64,000 nt of DNA from a bacterium endosymbiont of Escarpia laminata (GCA_003660235.1 QGON01000071.1:1-64000); one strand, 5' to 3'; shown: positions 24,947-39,311, numbered from the stretch's first letter. The notes: generated from the letters alone by a model not told the origin. Translations and numbers: made by a program.

Positions 24947-25437
24947 TGCGACATATCATTTCTATTCTGATGGAAAACGAGTCCGGCGCGCTCTCCCGTG
25001 TATCCGGCCTGTTTACCGCCCGTGGCTACAATATCGAGTCACTGACCGTGGCGCCGACCCAGGACCCCAGCCTCTCCCGGCTTACCCTGGTGACAAGTGG
25101 CAGCGAGGAGATCATCGAGCAGATTACCAAGCAGCTCAACAAACTGATCGATGTGGTGAAGCTGGCGGATCTCTCCGAAGGCATCCACATCGAGCGGGAG
25201 ATGATGATGATAAAGCTGCGTGCCGAGCGCACCCAGCGCGAGGAGATCAAGCGTCTGGTGGAGATCTTCCGCGGCAAGATCATCGATGTCACCGACACCA
25301 GCTACATCGTCGAGCTGACAGGCGCGTCCTGTAAACTTGATGCCTTTGTCGAAGCGGTGAACGCCGATCTGATTGTCGAGATGGTGCGCACCGGCCCATC
25401 GGGCATTGCCCGTGGTTCAAAAGGGCTTGGGATCTAA
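24946..25437 (+). CDS. ilvH: acetolactate synthase small (regulatory) subunit
   Basis: This 163-residue subunit matches E. coli IlvH in length. An N-terminal ACT domain (RHIISILMENESGALSRVSG) binds valine for feedback inhibition, and a C-terminal domain (about 80-163) contacts the large subunit. Its ATG overlaps the large-subunit TGA by one base, so translation is probably coupled, giving balanced amounts. Confidence 0.96.
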   Translation: MRHIISILMENESGALSRVSGLFTARGYNIESLTVAPTQDPSLSRLTLVTSGSEEIIEQITKQLNKLIDVVKLADLSEGIHIEREMMMIKLRAERTQREEIKRLVEIFRGKIIDVTDTSYIVELTGASCKLDAFVEAVNADLIVEMVRTGPSGIARGSKGLGI

Positions 25438-25447
25438 AAGCCAAAGC

Positions 25448-26576
<1,129 letters not shown>

Positions 26577-26593
26577 TCCGGTAACAGTGACAG

Positions 26594-26628
26594 AAAAAGC
26601 CGCCTGTGGAGATGCAGGCGGCTTTTTT
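26594..26628 (+). terminator. rho-independent terminator after ilvC
   Basis: AGCCGCCTG (26598-26606) pairs with CAGGCGGCT (26614-26622), preceded by A5 and followed by a T run. Confidence 0.9.
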
Positions 26629-26692
26629 TGTGCCTGGATGGACCAACGGGACGGTTTTGCCTTTTGGAGCGGCGCCCTCGCCGCAAGGCGTT

Positions 26693-26722
26693 GTAGGCCC
26701 GATCAAGCGAAGCGGATCGGGC
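26693..26722 (+). repeat. GTAG-type REP palindrome (locus C)
   Basis: A single 30-nt REP with GTAG head, arms GCCCGATC / GATCGGGC and loop AAGCGAAGCG, between the ilvC terminator and dnaE. Confidence 0.85.
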
Positions 26723-26821
26723 ATTGCGGGGAGGGGGGACTTTGGGATCGCCGGTTTCGTTGCCCTGTTGGTCAAAAATCAGCCAACCCGATACGCCTCC
26801 CTTTGCTAGAATTCCAGCCCC

Positions 26822-29800
26822 ATGGAACCTGCTTTCATCCATCTCCGCGTTCACTCCGAATACTCCCTGGTCGATGGCCTGGTGCGGGTAAAACCGCTGG
26901 TCGCCAAGCTGGTGGAGATGGGTATGCCCGCCGTGGCGCTCACCGACCAATGCAACATGTTTGCCTTGGTGCGTTTCTATCAGGCGGCGCTGGGTGCCGG
27001 GGTGAAACCTATCACTGGAGTGGATGTCTGGATTCGCAACCCGGAAGATGCCAATACACCCTTCCGGCTACTCCTGTTGGTGCAGAATCAGGTTGGCTAT
27101 AACAATCTCACCCGCCTTGTCTCCCGAAGTTACCGGGAGGGCCAACACCTTGGCCGCCCGATGCTGGAATGGGAGTGGCTGGAGGGTAATGCAGATGGCC
27201 TGATTGCCCTCTCCGGCGGGCGTGAGGGGGACCTGGGTCGGGCGTTGCTCGCAGGGAATGAGGAGAAGGCACAGCGCCTGTTGGCCGGATGGCTGGGGCT
27301 GTTTGGTGATCGCTACTATCTGGAGCTGACTCGAACCGGCAGGTCGGAGGAGGAGTTCTGTCTGCACGCCAGCGTGGCACTGGCGGAAAAATATGATGTG
27401 CCGGTGGTGGCGACCAACGATGTCCGCTTTCTCTCCCCGGAGGATTTTGAGGCCCATGAGGTGCGGGTCTGCATCCACGATGGAAGAACCCTGGATGACC
27501 CCCGCCGTCCCAGGCTCTACAACGAACAGCAGTATCTGCGCAGTACAGAGGAGATGCAGGCGTTGTTCTCCGATATTCCTGAAGCACTGGAAAACTCGGT
27601 CGAGATCGCCCGGCGCTGTAACATCGAGCTGTCCCTGGGCAAGAACTACCTGCCCGATTTTCCCATTCCGGAAGGGATGACCATCGATGAGTATTTCGCT
27701 GCGGAGTCCCAAAAGGGGTTGGAGTGGCGGCTTGAACAGATCTTCGATGCGACGGCTGCGGAGTTCAGCAATCAGCGCAAGGTTTATGATGAACGGTTGC
27801 AGATCGAGCTGGGTGTCATCAATAACATGGGGTTTCCGGGCTACTTCTTGATCGTGGCCGACTTTATCCAGTGGGCCAGGGACAATGACATCCCGGTGGG
27901 ACCGGGACGCGGCTCCGGTGCAGGTTCCCTGGTTGCCTATGCGCTGAAAATCACCGATCTTGATCCTATCGAACACGAACTTCTGTTTGAGCGATTCCTT
28001 AATCCTGAGCGTGTCTCCATGCCCGACTTCGATGTCGACTTCTGCATGGACAAGCGTGACCGGGTGATCGACTATGTGGCGCGCACCTACGGCCGCGATT
28101 CTGTTTCCCAGATCATCACCTACGGCTCCATGGCGGCGAAGGCGGTGGTGCGGGATGTGGGACGGGTGCTGGGACATCCCTACGGTTTCACCGACCGGGT
28201 GGCGAAGATGGTGCCCTTCGAGATCGGCATGACGCTGAAAAAGGCGCTAGAGGAGAGCGAGGATCTCAAGCAGGCCTATGAGACCGACGAGGAGGTCACC
28301 GAACTCATCAAAATGGCGAGAAAGCTGGAGGGGTGTGCGCGCAACGCCGGCAAGCATGCGGGTGGCGTGGTGATCGCCCCCGGCCTGCTCACCGACTTCA
28401 CACCGCTCTACTGCGAAGCCAGCGGTGAAGGTCTGGTCACTCAGTTCGACAAAGATGACGTGGAGAAGGTCGGGCTGGTGAAGTTCGACTTTCTCGGCCT
28501 GCGCACCCTTACCATTGTCGACTGGGCGTTGAAAACGGTGAACGCCGGCCGTGCTGCAACCGGAGAGGAACCCATCGATATCACCGCCATCGACATGGCG
28601 GACAAGGCGGCTTTCAAGCTGCTGTTGAGTGCTGAAACCACCGCCGTGTTCCAGCTTGAGTCCCGGGGTATGAAGGAGCTGGTCAAAAAGCTCAAGCCCG
28701 ACTGTTTCGGTGATATCACTGCCCTGGTGGCCCTGTTCCGCCCTGGTCCGCTGCAGTCGGGTATGGTGGATAACTTCATCGCCCGCAAGCATGGCAAGGA
28801 GAAGATCTCCTACCCTGATGCCAACTACCAGCATGAGTCGCTGAAACCGATTCTCGAGGCTACCTACGGCGTCATCCTCTACCAGGAGCAGGTCATGCAG
28901 ATTGCTCAGGTGTTGGCGGGTTACTCCCTCGGCGGCGCTGACATGCTGCGCCGGGCGATGGGTAAGAAAAAGCCGGAGGAGATGGCCAAGCAGCGGGCAG
29001 TGTTCAAGGAGGGGGCTGAGAAGAACGGCGTCGATCCCGATCTGGCGATGAAGATCTTCGATCTGGTGGAGAAGTTCGCGGGTTATGGTTTCAACAAGTC
29101 CCACTCCGCCGCTTACGCACTGGTCTCGTACCAGACCATATGGCTCAAGGCGCACTACCCGGCGGCTTTCATGGCGGCGGTCTGCTCCGCTGACATGGAT
29201 AATACCGACAAGGTGGTGCCTCTTATCGAGGAGTGCCGGCGCATGAAGCTCAAGGTGGAGCCGCCGCAGGTCAATATCTCCGAATACAAGTTCACTATCG
29301 ATGGTGACAACAAGGTGGTCTATGGCCTGGGCGCGATCAAGGGCGTGGGTGAATCCGCCATCGAATGCATCATCCAGGAGCGCAAGGATAATGGCGCCTT
29401 TAAGGATATCTTCGAATACTGCCGTCGCATCGATTTGAAACGGGTCAACCGGCGGGTGCTGGAGTCCCTGGTTCGGGCGGGTGCGCTGGACGGGCTGGGC
29501 GCCAACCGGGCGACGCTGATGATGCAGCTGCCCCTGGCGCTGAAGATGGCGGAGCAACATCATGAAGATTTAGCGCGGGGGCAGAACGATCTCTTCGGTA
29601 TGGGCGATCCCCAGCCCGCCACGGCAAACGAGCCTCAGGTGGTGCCCGACGATGTGGAGGAGTGGGAGGACGAACAGCGTCTCCAGGGCGAGAAGGAGAC
29701 CCTGGGACTCTATCTCACCGGCCATCCTATCGACCGTTATGAGGCCGAGCTGCGGCAGATTGCCGGGACTAGCATTGCCGATCTCTCGCTGGATAGTGGG

Positions 29801-30358
29801 TCGGGAAATGGCGGCGGTGGGCGTCGTCGTGGTGTTCCTGTCGTAGTGGCGGGACTGGTGGTGCAGACCAGTCACCGGCAGACCCAGCGGGGGTATATGG
29901 GTACAGTGCTGCTGGATGACCGCAGTGGTCGCATCGAAGCCACGCTGTTCAATGAAACCTACGAGTCCTATCGTGATCTGCTGGCCACAGACCGTATTCT
30001 GGTGGTTTCCGGCAGCCTGAATTACGACGAATACCGGGGAGGGCTGAACATTCGGGTGGATAATGTGCTGGCGTTTGAACAGGCGCGGGCGCTCTATGCG
30101 GGCCACCTGGGTCTGAACGTCCAGCTCAACGGCAGTGATGCCGGTAGTTTCTGCCATGAATTGCAGCAGTTGCTGTCACCCTTCACCGGCGGGACCACCG
30201 GGATTAAATTGCACTACCGCTCAGCCAGGGCCGAAGGTGATATCGTCCTGGGACAGGAGTGGCGGGTCAATCCGGTCGATGAGCTGTTGCGGCGTCTGGA
30301 ACGTTTCCTGGGGAAGGGGAGTGTCAGCGTGGTCTACAATAAACGGTTGCGTCAGTGA
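26822..30358 (+). CDS. dnaE: DNA polymerase III alpha subunit
   Basis: This 1178-residue replicative polymerase is slightly longer than the E. coli enzyme (1160). The N-terminal PHP domain starts FIHLRVHSEYSLVDGLV. The palm holds catalytic aspartates in PDFDVDFCMDKRDRVIDY (about 400-418) and a third near residue 560. Helix-hairpin-helix, OB-fold (about 1000-1080) and tau-binding regions follow. The ATG at 26822 has no obvious ribosome site but matches the family start. accA follows at 38 bases and tilS after that, the conserved gammaproteobacterial order. Confidence 0.97.
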   Translation: MEPAFIHLRVHSEYSLVDGLVRVKPLVAKLVEMGMPAVALTDQCNMFALVRFYQAALGAGVKPITGVDVWIRNPEDANTPFRLLLLVQNQVGYNNLTRLVSRSYREGQHLGRPMLEWEWLEGNADGLIALSGGREGDLGRALLAGNEEKAQRLLAGWLGLFGDRYYLELTRTGRSEEEFCLHASVALAEKYDVPVVATNDVRFLSPEDFEAHEVRVCIHDGRTLDDPRRPRLYNEQQYLRSTEEMQALFSDIPEALENSVEIARRCNIELSLGKNYLPDFPIPEGMTIDEYFAAESQKGLEWRLEQIFDATAAEFSNQRKVYDERLQIELGVINNMGFPGYFLIVADFIQWARDNDIPVGPGRGSGAGSLVAYALKITDLDPIEHELLFERFLNPERVSMPDFDVDFCMDKRDRVIDYVARTYGRDSVSQIITYGSMAAKAVVRDVGRVLGHPYGFTDRVAKMVPFEIGMTLKKALEESEDLKQAYETDEEVTELIKMARKLEGCARNAGKHAGGVVIAPGLLTDFTPLYCEASGEGLVTQFDKDDVEKVGLVKFDFLGLRTLTIVDWALKTVNAGRAATGEEPIDITAIDMADKAAFKLLLSAETTAVFQLESRGMKELVKKLKPDCFGDITALVALFRPGPLQSGMVDNFIARKHGKEKISYPDANYQHESLKPILEATYGVILYQEQVMQIAQVLAGYSLGGADMLRRAMGKKKPEEMAKQRAVFKEGAEKNGVDPDLAMKIFDLVEKFAGYGFNKSHSAAYALVSYQTIWLKAHYPAAFMAAVCSADMDNTDKVVPLIEECRRMKLKVEPPQVNISEYKFTIDGDNKVVYGLGAIKGVGESAIECIIQERKDNGAFKDIFEYCRRIDLKRVNRRVLESLVRAGALDGLGANRATLMMQLPLALKMAEQHHEDLARGQNDLFGMGDPQPATANEPQVVPDDVEEWEDEQRLQGEKETLGLYLTGHPIDRYEAELRQIAGTSIADLSLDSGSGNGGGGRRRGVPVVVAGLVVQTSHRQTQRGYMGTVLLDDRSGRIEATLFNETYESYRDLLATDRILVVSGSLNYDEYRGGLNIRVDNVLAFEQARALYAGHLGLNVQLNGSDAGSFCHELQQLLSPFTGGTTGIKLHYRSARAEGDIVLGQEWRVNPVDELLRRLERFLGKGSVSVVYNKRLRQ

Positions 30359-30396
30359 GACTGTTCTAAAAAAACCATTTCCGGTATAGTCCGCGC

Positions 30397-31356
30397 ATGG
30401 ATCTGAACTTTCTCGAATTTGAGCAGCCGATCGCCGAACTTGAGGCGAAAATCGAAGAGCTTCGCCTGGTGGGCGACGACAATGAGATCAACATTCAGGA
30501 CGAGATCACCCGTCTTGAAAGCAAGAGCCGTATGCTTACGGAGACCATCTTCTCCGGTCTTAAACCCTGGCAGATATCCCAGCTCGCCCGGCATCCCCAA
30601 CGGCCCTACCTGCTGGATTATGTCAGCCGGATATTCGACGAGTTCCATGAGCTCCACGGCGACCGCACCTTTGCCGATGACCATGCCATCGTTGGTGGCG
30701 TGGCGCGCATCGACGGTCTGCCGGTAATGGTGATCGGCCAGCAGAAAGGCCGTGATACCAAGGACAAGCTGCACCGGAATTTCGGTATGCCCCGTCCCGA
30801 GGGCTATCGCAAGGCACTGCGGCTGATGGAGATGGCGGAGCGGTTCCAGCTACCGATCCTCACCTTTATCGACACACCCGGCGCCTATCCCGGCGTAGGC
30901 GCTGAAGAGCGCGGGCAGAGCGAGGCGATTGCCAGAAACCTGAAGGTGATGTCCAGTCTGCGTACCCCGATCATCTGCACTGTGATCGGTGAAGGTGGAT
31001 CCGGCGGCGCGTTGGCCATCGGTGTTGGAGATCGGGTGATGATGCTGCAATACAGCACCTATTCTGTGATCTCGCCGGAGGGGTGTGCTTCCATTCTGTG
31101 GAAGAGTGCGGAAAAGGCCCCCCTTGCCGCAGAGGCAATGGGTATCACCTCCGATCGACTGAAAGAGTTGGATTTGATCGATGAGATCATTCCCGAACCC
31201 CTGGGTAGCGCCCACCGGGACTTGGAGACGATGTCAAAGAGTCTCAAACATTCCCTGCTGGAGGGACTGGAGAATCTCGGCAGCATGGCCATCGACAAAC
31301 TGCTGGACACCCGCTATCAGCGGCTTATGCAGTACGGCCAGTACAGCGGAGAGTAG
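30397..31356 (+). CDS. accA: acetyl-CoA carboxylase carboxyltransferase subunit alpha
   Basis: This 319-residue subunit works with AccD to transfer the carboxyl group from biotin to acetyl-CoA, giving malonyl-CoA. The N-terminal coiled coil ([20 protein letters not shown]) and the crotonase-fold core ([35 protein letters not shown]) are typical. It sits 38 bases after dnaE and 22 bases before tilS. Confidence 0.97.
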   Translation: MDLNFLEFEQPIAELEAKIEELRLVGDDNEINIQDEITRLESKSRMLTETIFSGLKPWQISQLARHPQRPYLLDYVSRIFDEFHELHGDRTFADDHAIVGGVARIDGLPVMVIGQQKGRDTKDKLHRNFGMPRPEGYRKALRLMEMAERFQLPILTFIDTPGAYPGVGAEERGQSEAIARNLKVMSSLRTPIICTVIGEGGSGGALAIGVGDRVMMLQYSTYSVISPEGCASILWKSAEKAPLAAEAMGITSDRLKELDLIDEIIPEPLGSAHRDLETMSKSLKHSLLEGLENLGSMAIDKLLDTRYQRLMQYGQYSGE

Positions 31357-31378
31357 TTCCTCTTTTCCGCCTTCCTGT

Positions 31379-32728
31379 ATGGAATTTTCTCCGGCCCGTC
31401 TGCTCGAAGGGATGCCGCCACTACCCCGTTCCGGTGACTGTCATGTCGCCTTTAGCGGTGGCCTCGACTCTTCTGTTTTACTGCACGCGCTTGTGCAGAT
31501 TCGCGACCGGATTCCCGCTGAACTCAAAGCTATCCATATTCACCACGGACTCCAGTCTGAAGCGGATGCCTGGGGCGATCACTGTCGAGATTTCGCAGGA
31601 GCCCTCGAAGTTCCCTATCAGCAGATCAATCTGGCGCTGAATCCATCACCTGGAGAGAGTGTCGAGGCGCTGGCGCGTGAGGGGCGCTACCGGGTTTTGG
31701 CTGATCTGCTGCAGCCCGATGACTGGCTGCTCACCGCCCAACACCAGGATGACCAGGCAGAGACCCTGCTGCTGCAACTGCTGCGCGGCAGCGGACCCGC
31801 TGGTCTGGCGGCGATGGCGAAAACGTCCCGGCTTGGAAAGGGGTGGCTGCAACGTCCTCTGCTCGGTTTTACCCGGCAGGCACTCGAAGCCTATGCGCAG
31901 AGCGAAGGTTTGACCTGGGTGGAGGATCCCAGCAACCGCGACCTCGAATTTTCCCGGAACTATCTGCGCCATGAAATCATGCCGCGTATTCAGATGCACT
32001 GGCCCGCTGCCAGCGTGACGCTTTCCCGCAGTGCGGGGCTCTGTGCCGATGCCCAGGTGCTGATCGATGAGTTGGCGGCGGAAGATATGTTGCGGTGCCG
32101 TGGCTCCGAGTCTGGAAGATTGTCGGTGAAGGTCCTCAGTCGGCTCTCTGAGCCGAGAATCCGCAGTCTGTTGCGGCATTGGGTTCGGGAGCAGGGTGCC
32201 GCAGCGCCCGGTTACAGGCACCTGCAGCGCATGTTGGATGAGTGTGTGCTGGGACGTGTGGACGCCAACCCGCTGGTGGGCTGGGGGGGGATGGAGGTGC
32301 GCCGCTATCGGGATGACCTTTTTCTTGGTCCCCGGCTGCCCCCCCATGATGCTGGATTATGCCTGAGTTGGAATGGTGAAGCGGCGTTGACACTGCCATC
32401 CGGCCTGGGAAGGCTGAAGGTCTCTCTCTCCGCACATGGGGTTGATGCGGAACAGTGGCAAAAAGGTCGTATCGAGGTGAGATTCCGCCGGGGCGGTGAG
32501 CGCTGTCGTCCGGCGGGTGACAGTCATCACCGTTCCCTGAAGCAGTTGTTTCAGACCTGGGGTGTACCGCCCTGGTTGCGGGATCGTATCCCTTTGATCT
32601 TCCTGAGTGGGGAGTTGGCGATTATCCCCGGATTTGCCGTTTGCCAGCCCTTTGTGGCGGCAGAGGGGGCTGCTGCGGTGCAGCTGTATTGGAATGGTTC
32701 TCTATGCGGAAACCTGGAATTGACATGA
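31379..32728 (+). CDS. tilS: tRNA(Ile)-lysidine synthase
   Basis: This 449-residue enzyme attaches lysine to cytidine 34 of the CAU-anticodon tRNA-Ile, so that it reads AUA. The PP-loop motif HVAFSGGLDSSVLLHAL (about 20-36) binds ATP. The N-terminal nucleotidyl domain ends near 215 and is followed by TilS-specific substrate domains (FRRGGERCRPAG, about 370-381). The ATG at 31379 was chosen because the longer frame from 31181 overlaps accA out of frame. It closes the dnaE-accA-tilS cluster. Confidence 0.95.
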   Translation: MEFSPARLLEGMPPLPRSGDCHVAFSGGLDSSVLLHALVQIRDRIPAELKAIHIHHGLQSEADAWGDHCRDFAGALEVPYQQINLALNPSPGESVEALAREGRYRVLADLLQPDDWLLTAQHQDDQAETLLLQLLRGSGPAGLAAMAKTSRLGKGWLQRPLLGFTRQALEAYAQSEGLTWVEDPSNRDLEFSRNYLRHEIMPRIQMHWPAASVTLSRSAGLCADAQVLIDELAAEDMLRCRGSESGRLSVKVLSRLSEPRIRSLLRHWVREQGAAAPGYRHLQRMLDECVLGRVDANPLVGWGGMEVRRYRDDLFLGPRLPPHDAGLCLSWNGEAALTLPSGLGRLKVSLSAHGVDAEQWQKGRIEVRFRRGGERCRPAGDSHHRSLKQLFQTWGVPPWLRDRIPLIFLSGELAIIPGFAVCQPFVAAEGAAAVQLYWNGSLCGNLELT

Positions 32729-32739
32729 TCTTTGAGGTT

Positions 32740-32769
32740 GCCGGTTCCGCAACGCTTGAACCGGCCTGC
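32740..32769 (-). repeat. GCAG-type REP palindrome (locus E)
   Basis: On the minus strand: GCAG head, arms GCCGGTTC / GAACCGGC, loop AAGCGTTGCG, 30 nt in all. It lies between convergent tilS and the DUF692 gene. A separate 12-bp perfect palindrome GCGAGGCCTCGC follows at 32791-32802. Confidence 0.82.
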
Positions 32770-32801
32770 GTCTAAGCCAAAAGGTTTGGGGCGAGGCCTC
32801 G

Positions 32802-33638
32802 CTAGCTTTTCTGGGTAATAGTCCTGGCTTGTTCCAATTCTTTAACCATCTCCTCCAGCGGTGGGATGTTATCATTGCGTTCGATCATAGTGGCAACCTG
32901 GCCGGTATGTTTCAGTGTATCGCTGTAGAGTTGCCAGATTGGGTCGGATTTGACTGCTTCGGCGGTATCTCCCTGATATTCCACATTGCTGAGCAGTGGG
33001 GCGAGATGAATCTGCCGGATGCGTTGGGCCGGCAGGTTGTGCACAAATGCCATGGGTTCCAGCCCCAGTTTGTTGCAGTTCGACAGGACATTGTTCAGAT
33101 CCAGCAGGATCAGTGAATCGGAGGCTTCGGCAACTGCCGTCATGAAATCCCACTCCGGCATCTGATCACCACTCTCCTGATGATAGACGGAGATATTCTC
33201 CAGCATGAGACGTCTGCCCAGTCTCTCCTGGACCTCGAGAATACGGGGGGTCAGGTGATCGATCATCTCAAGCGTCCTGGGCAGGGGGCGCAGATCATAG
33301 CTGTGGGACTGGCCCGGCAGGGTCCAGCAGAGGTGGTCGGAAATCGCGCTGGGTTTCACATGCTGCATTAGGGTTATAAGTTGCTTGATATAAGCCGCAT
33401 CCAGCGGATCCGGCCCCCCAATTGAGAGCCCCGCGCCGTGCATGAACAGGGGATATTCAGCGCGGATCTGCAGCAGCTGATCCATCGTCTCTTCATCGGC
33501 ATCCAGATAGCTGTCGGAGAGAATCTCGAACCAGTCCACGTCCGGTCGCTGTGCTATGACTGGTCTGACCAGCTCGCGCCGCAAGCCTAGGCCAAAGCCG
33601 GGATCGGTTCTATTATTGGCAGGATGGTCGATAGTCAT
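32802..33638 (-). CDS. orphan DUF692 / MNIO-family protein with an incomplete metal-site motif set
   Basis: This 278-residue protein fits the DUF692 family of multinuclear non-heme iron oxidases (MbnB, TglH and BufB relatives), which modify cysteines in ribosomal peptides. Retained likely ligands are H67 (MHGAGLSIG), H102 (ISDHLCW), E147 (ENIS), D180 and N183 (LLDLNNV), H211 (QIHLA) and E253 (MIERNDNIPP). The usual HLAGH is HLAPL, and the downstream D-x-H motif (commonly near DTHDHPV) is replaced by GDTAEAVKSDPIW. The metal site is therefore partly altered. No BufA-like precursor or BufC-like partner gene is next to it: tilS is convergent and trxC divergent. Function unknown. Confidence 0.82.
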   Translation of the reverse strand: MTIDHPANNRTDPGFGLGLRRELVRPVIAQRPDVDWFEILSDSYLDADEETMDQLLQIRAEYPLFMHGAGLSIGGPDPLDAAYIKQLITLMQHVKPSAISDHLCWTLPGQSHSYDLRPLPRTLEMIDHLTPRILEVQERLGRRLMLENISVYHQESGDQMPEWDFMTAVAEASDSLILLDLNNVLSNCNKLGLEPMAFVHNLPAQRIRQIHLAPLLSNVEYQGDTAEAVKSDPIWQLYSDTLKHTGQVATMIERNDNIPPLEEMVKELEQARTITQKS

Positions 33639-33768
33639 GATTGGAGCATCTAGTTGAGATCAACACTATTATTATACCGGTTTGCGCCTGATTGGTAGCG
33701 CCTTGAAATCGAGAGATGGATCCCCATTTATAGACGGGATCTGATAATCTTTTTCGGGGATTGAGTTC

Positions 33769-34236
33769 ATGTCGGAAGCAATGCATATCGTCTGCCCCCA
33801 TTGTGGCGGTGTCAATCGGGTTCCAGCGGCGCGGCTGAAAGACAACGCCAACTGCGGCAAGTGCCATAACCCTCTGTTTACCGGGCAGCCGATCGCTCTG
33901 GATGGGGCGCAATTCCAGCGCCACAGTCAGAAGAGCGATCTTCCGTTGTTAGTCGATTTCTGGGCCTCTTGGTGTGGTCCCTGTAAAATGATGGCGCCGG
34001 CTTTCGAGCAGGCTGCGGTGCAACTCGAACCGCAGGTGAGGTTGGCAAAGGTGAATACGGAAGAGCAGCAGCAGCTGGCAGCGCAGTTCGGTATCCGCAG
34101 TATTCCCACATTGATGCTACTGCATCGGGGCAGGGAGGTTGCCCGGCAGCCAGGTGCCATGGATGCTGGAGGCATCATTAACTGGACCCGGCAACATCTT
34201 AGGGACGGTTTATTCGACGGTGACTTATCCACGTAG
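33769..34236 (+). CDS. trxC: thioredoxin TrxC (thioredoxin 2, zinc-binding N-terminus)
   Basis: This 155-residue protein has an N-terminal zinc motif of two CxxC pairs (CPHC at about 9-12 and CGKC at about 29-32), then a thioredoxin fold with the active site WASWCGPCKMMAP (about 64-76) and the cis-proline IPTLML. It reduces disulfides in the cytoplasm, and the zinc form is linked to oxidative stress. The ATG at 33769 is preceded by GGGGA at 8 bases; MHIVCPHC four residues in is the alternative start. Confidence 0.93.
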   Translation: MSEAMHIVCPHCGGVNRVPAARLKDNANCGKCHNPLFTGQPIALDGAQFQRHSQKSDLPLLVDFWASWCGPCKMMAPAFEQAAVQLEPQVRLAKVNTEEQQQLAAQFGIRSIPTLMLLHRGREVARQPGAMDAGGIINWTRQHLRDGLFDGDLST

Positions 34237-34371
34237 ACAGAATTGCTCTCTTTCAAGTAGAATCGCCTTGGTTTGACGTGGCACTTTCAGCCACTGATCC
34301 CATACGATTCGATTGGAGCGGGGTAAGTCGCAGGGCTTATCCCGTTTCGTGCGCTCGCAGTGGAGAATTTT

Positions 34372-35511
34372 TTGAACAAACCAGCAGTTCTGGTCCTGGA
34401 AGACGGTACCACTTTTCGGGGCGAAGCCATTGGTGCAGATGGGCAGTCTGTCGGTGAGGTGGTCTTCAATACGGCCATGACCGGCTATCAGGAGATTCTT
34501 ACCGATCCTTCCTACAGTCGTCAGATCGTGACCCTGACCTATCCCCATATCGGCAATACCGGCGCCAATGAGGATGACGAGGAGTCGGGACATATCCATG
34601 CCGCTGGCCTGGTGATTCGCGACCTCCCCCTCTTGAGCAGCAACTGGCGGAGCCAGGAGGCACTGGATGCCTACCTGCGCCGCAACAATATCGTCGCTAT
34701 TGCCGGTATCGACACTCGCAAGCTGACCCGAATCCTGCGGGAGAAGGGGGCACAGAGCGGTTGCATCCTGGCCGGTGACGGCATTGATGAGCAGACGGCA
34801 CTGGCGGCGGCAAAGGCTTTTCCCGGTCTTAAGGGCATGGATCTGGCGAAAGAGGTCACTACCGATACCCCCTACGAATGGGCTCAAGGCACTTGGTCCC
34901 TTGAGGGTGGAATGCCTGAGGCCGAACACCCTATCGAAGATAAGTTACCACTGCATGTGGTGGCCTACGACTACGGGGCCAAACGCAATATCCTGCGCAT
35001 GCTGGTGGATCGGGGCTGCCGCCTGACGGTGGTGCCGGCCCAGATGTCCGCGAAGGATGTGCTTGCCATGAATCCAGACGGGGTATTCCTCTCCAATGGA
35101 CCCGGCGACCCGGAGCCCTGCGACTACGCTATAGAAGCGATCCAGGAGATTGTCGACACAGGTACGCCGGTGTTCGGCATCTGTCTGGGGCATCAGCTGT
35201 TGTCCCTTGCCAGCGGTGCCAAGACGGTCAAGATGAAATTCGGCCACCATGGCGCGAATCATCCGGTGCAGGACCTGAGGGAAAAGACGGTCATGATCAG
35301 CAGTCAGAACCACGGTTTTGCAGTGGATGAGGAGAGTCTGCCGGAGATTCTGAAGGCAACGCATCGCTCGCTTTTCGATGGTTCGCTGCAGGGTATCCAC
35401 CGTACCGACAAACCAGCTTTCGGCTTTCAGGGACACCCTGAAGCCAGTCCCGGTCCCCACGACGTGGCGCCGGTGTTCGACCATTTCATCGAATTAATGG
35501 AAAAGAATTAA
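34372..35511 (+). CDS. carA: carbamoyl-phosphate synthase small subunit
   Basis: This 379-residue glutaminase subunit releases ammonia from glutamine for CarB. The TTG at 34372 is chosen as start because GGAG lies 6 bases upstream and the product ([20 protein letters not shown]) aligns with known CarA N-termini; the GTG at 34360 lacks a ribosome site. The class I amidotransferase nucleophile is in [10 protein letters not shown], with histidine and glutamate in [14 protein letters not shown]. carB follows after a 75-base gap filled by an inverted repeat. Confidence 0.96.
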   Translation: MNKPAVLVLEDGTTFRGEAIGADGQSVGEVVFNTAMTGYQEILTDPSYSRQIVTLTYPHIGNTGANEDDEESGHIHAAGLVIRDLPLLSSNWRSQEALDAYLRRNNIVAIAGIDTRKLTRILREKGAQSGCILAGDGIDEQTALAAAKAFPGLKGMDLAKEVTTDTPYEWAQGTWSLEGGMPEAEHPIEDKLPLHVVAYDYGAKRNILRMLVDRGCRLTVVPAQMSAKDVLAMNPDGVFLSNGPGDPEPCDYAIEAIQEIVDTGTPVFGICLGHQLLSLASGAKTVKMKFGHHGANHPVQDLREKTVMISSQNHGFAVDEESLPEILKATHRSLFDGSLQGIHRTDKPAFGFQGHPEASPGPHDVAPVFDHFIELMEKN

Positions 35512-35578
35512 CCGCAAAGGACGCCAAGTTCGCAAAGGTTTTGTTGGACGCTTGGCGCTCTTTGCGCCCTTCGTGGTT
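35510..35578. repeat. imperfect inverted repeat between carA and carB
   Basis: AACCGCAAAGGACGCCAAG (35510-35528) and, on the opposite strand from 35578, AACCACGAAGGGCGCAAAG face each other and fill almost the whole carA-carB gap. The motif is unlike the GTAG REPs. A similar half-copy lies at 44727-44751. Confidence 0.65.
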
Positions 35579-35586
35579 GAAAAACT

Positions 35587-38799
<3,213 letters not shown>

Positions 38800-38824
38800 T
38801 TGCAATGAGGCGAGGAGACAGAAT

Positions 38825-39301
38825 ATGAGCAAGGTACCTCTGACCGCCAGAGGCGCGAAGCGTCTGCAGGAAGAACTTGTGGAGCTTAAGCGGGTTGCCC
38901 GCCCCAAGGTGATCAAGGCGATCGCCGAAGCCCGTGCGCATGGCGATCTGAAAGAAAATGCTGAGTATCACGCCGCTCGTGAGCAGCAGGGTTTTATTGA
39001 AGGTCGTATCAAGGACCTGGAGGGTAAGCTATCCCACGCCCAGATCATAGATGTCACCACCCTCAATGCTGGAGGCAAGGTGGTGTTCGGCGCCACCGTA
39101 GATGTGCTGGAACTCGATAATGATGCGGAGTTGACCTACCAGATCGTCGGCGAAGATGAGGCGGATATCAAAAACGGTCTGATATCGGTTGGTTCACCCA
39201 TTGCACGGGCGCTGATCGGCAAATCCGAGGGTGATGATGTCTTTCTCGAGACGCCGGGTGGAGTGCGGGAGTTTGAGATACTGGACGTCCGTTACATCTA
39301 A
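38825..39301 (+). CDS. greA: transcription elongation factor GreA
   Basis: This 158-residue protein has an N-terminal antiparallel coiled coil that enters the RNA polymerase secondary channel; the acidic tip is in [22 protein letters not shown]-terminal FKBP-like domain follows (about 80-158). It rescues backtracked polymerase by stimulating transcript cleavage. A GAGGAG-type ribosome site precedes the ATG. The carB-greA-yhbY-rlmE-ftsH order is conserved in gammaproteobacteria. Confidence 0.97.
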   Translation: MSKVPLTARGAKRLQEELVELKRVARPKVIKAIAEARAHGDLKENAEYHAAREQQGFIEGRIKDLEGKLSHAQIIDVTTLNAGGKVVFGATVDVLELDNDAELTYQIVGEDEADIKNGLISVGSPIARALIGKSEGDDVFLETPGGVREFEILDVRYI

Positions 39302-39311
39302 CTCTCATTTT

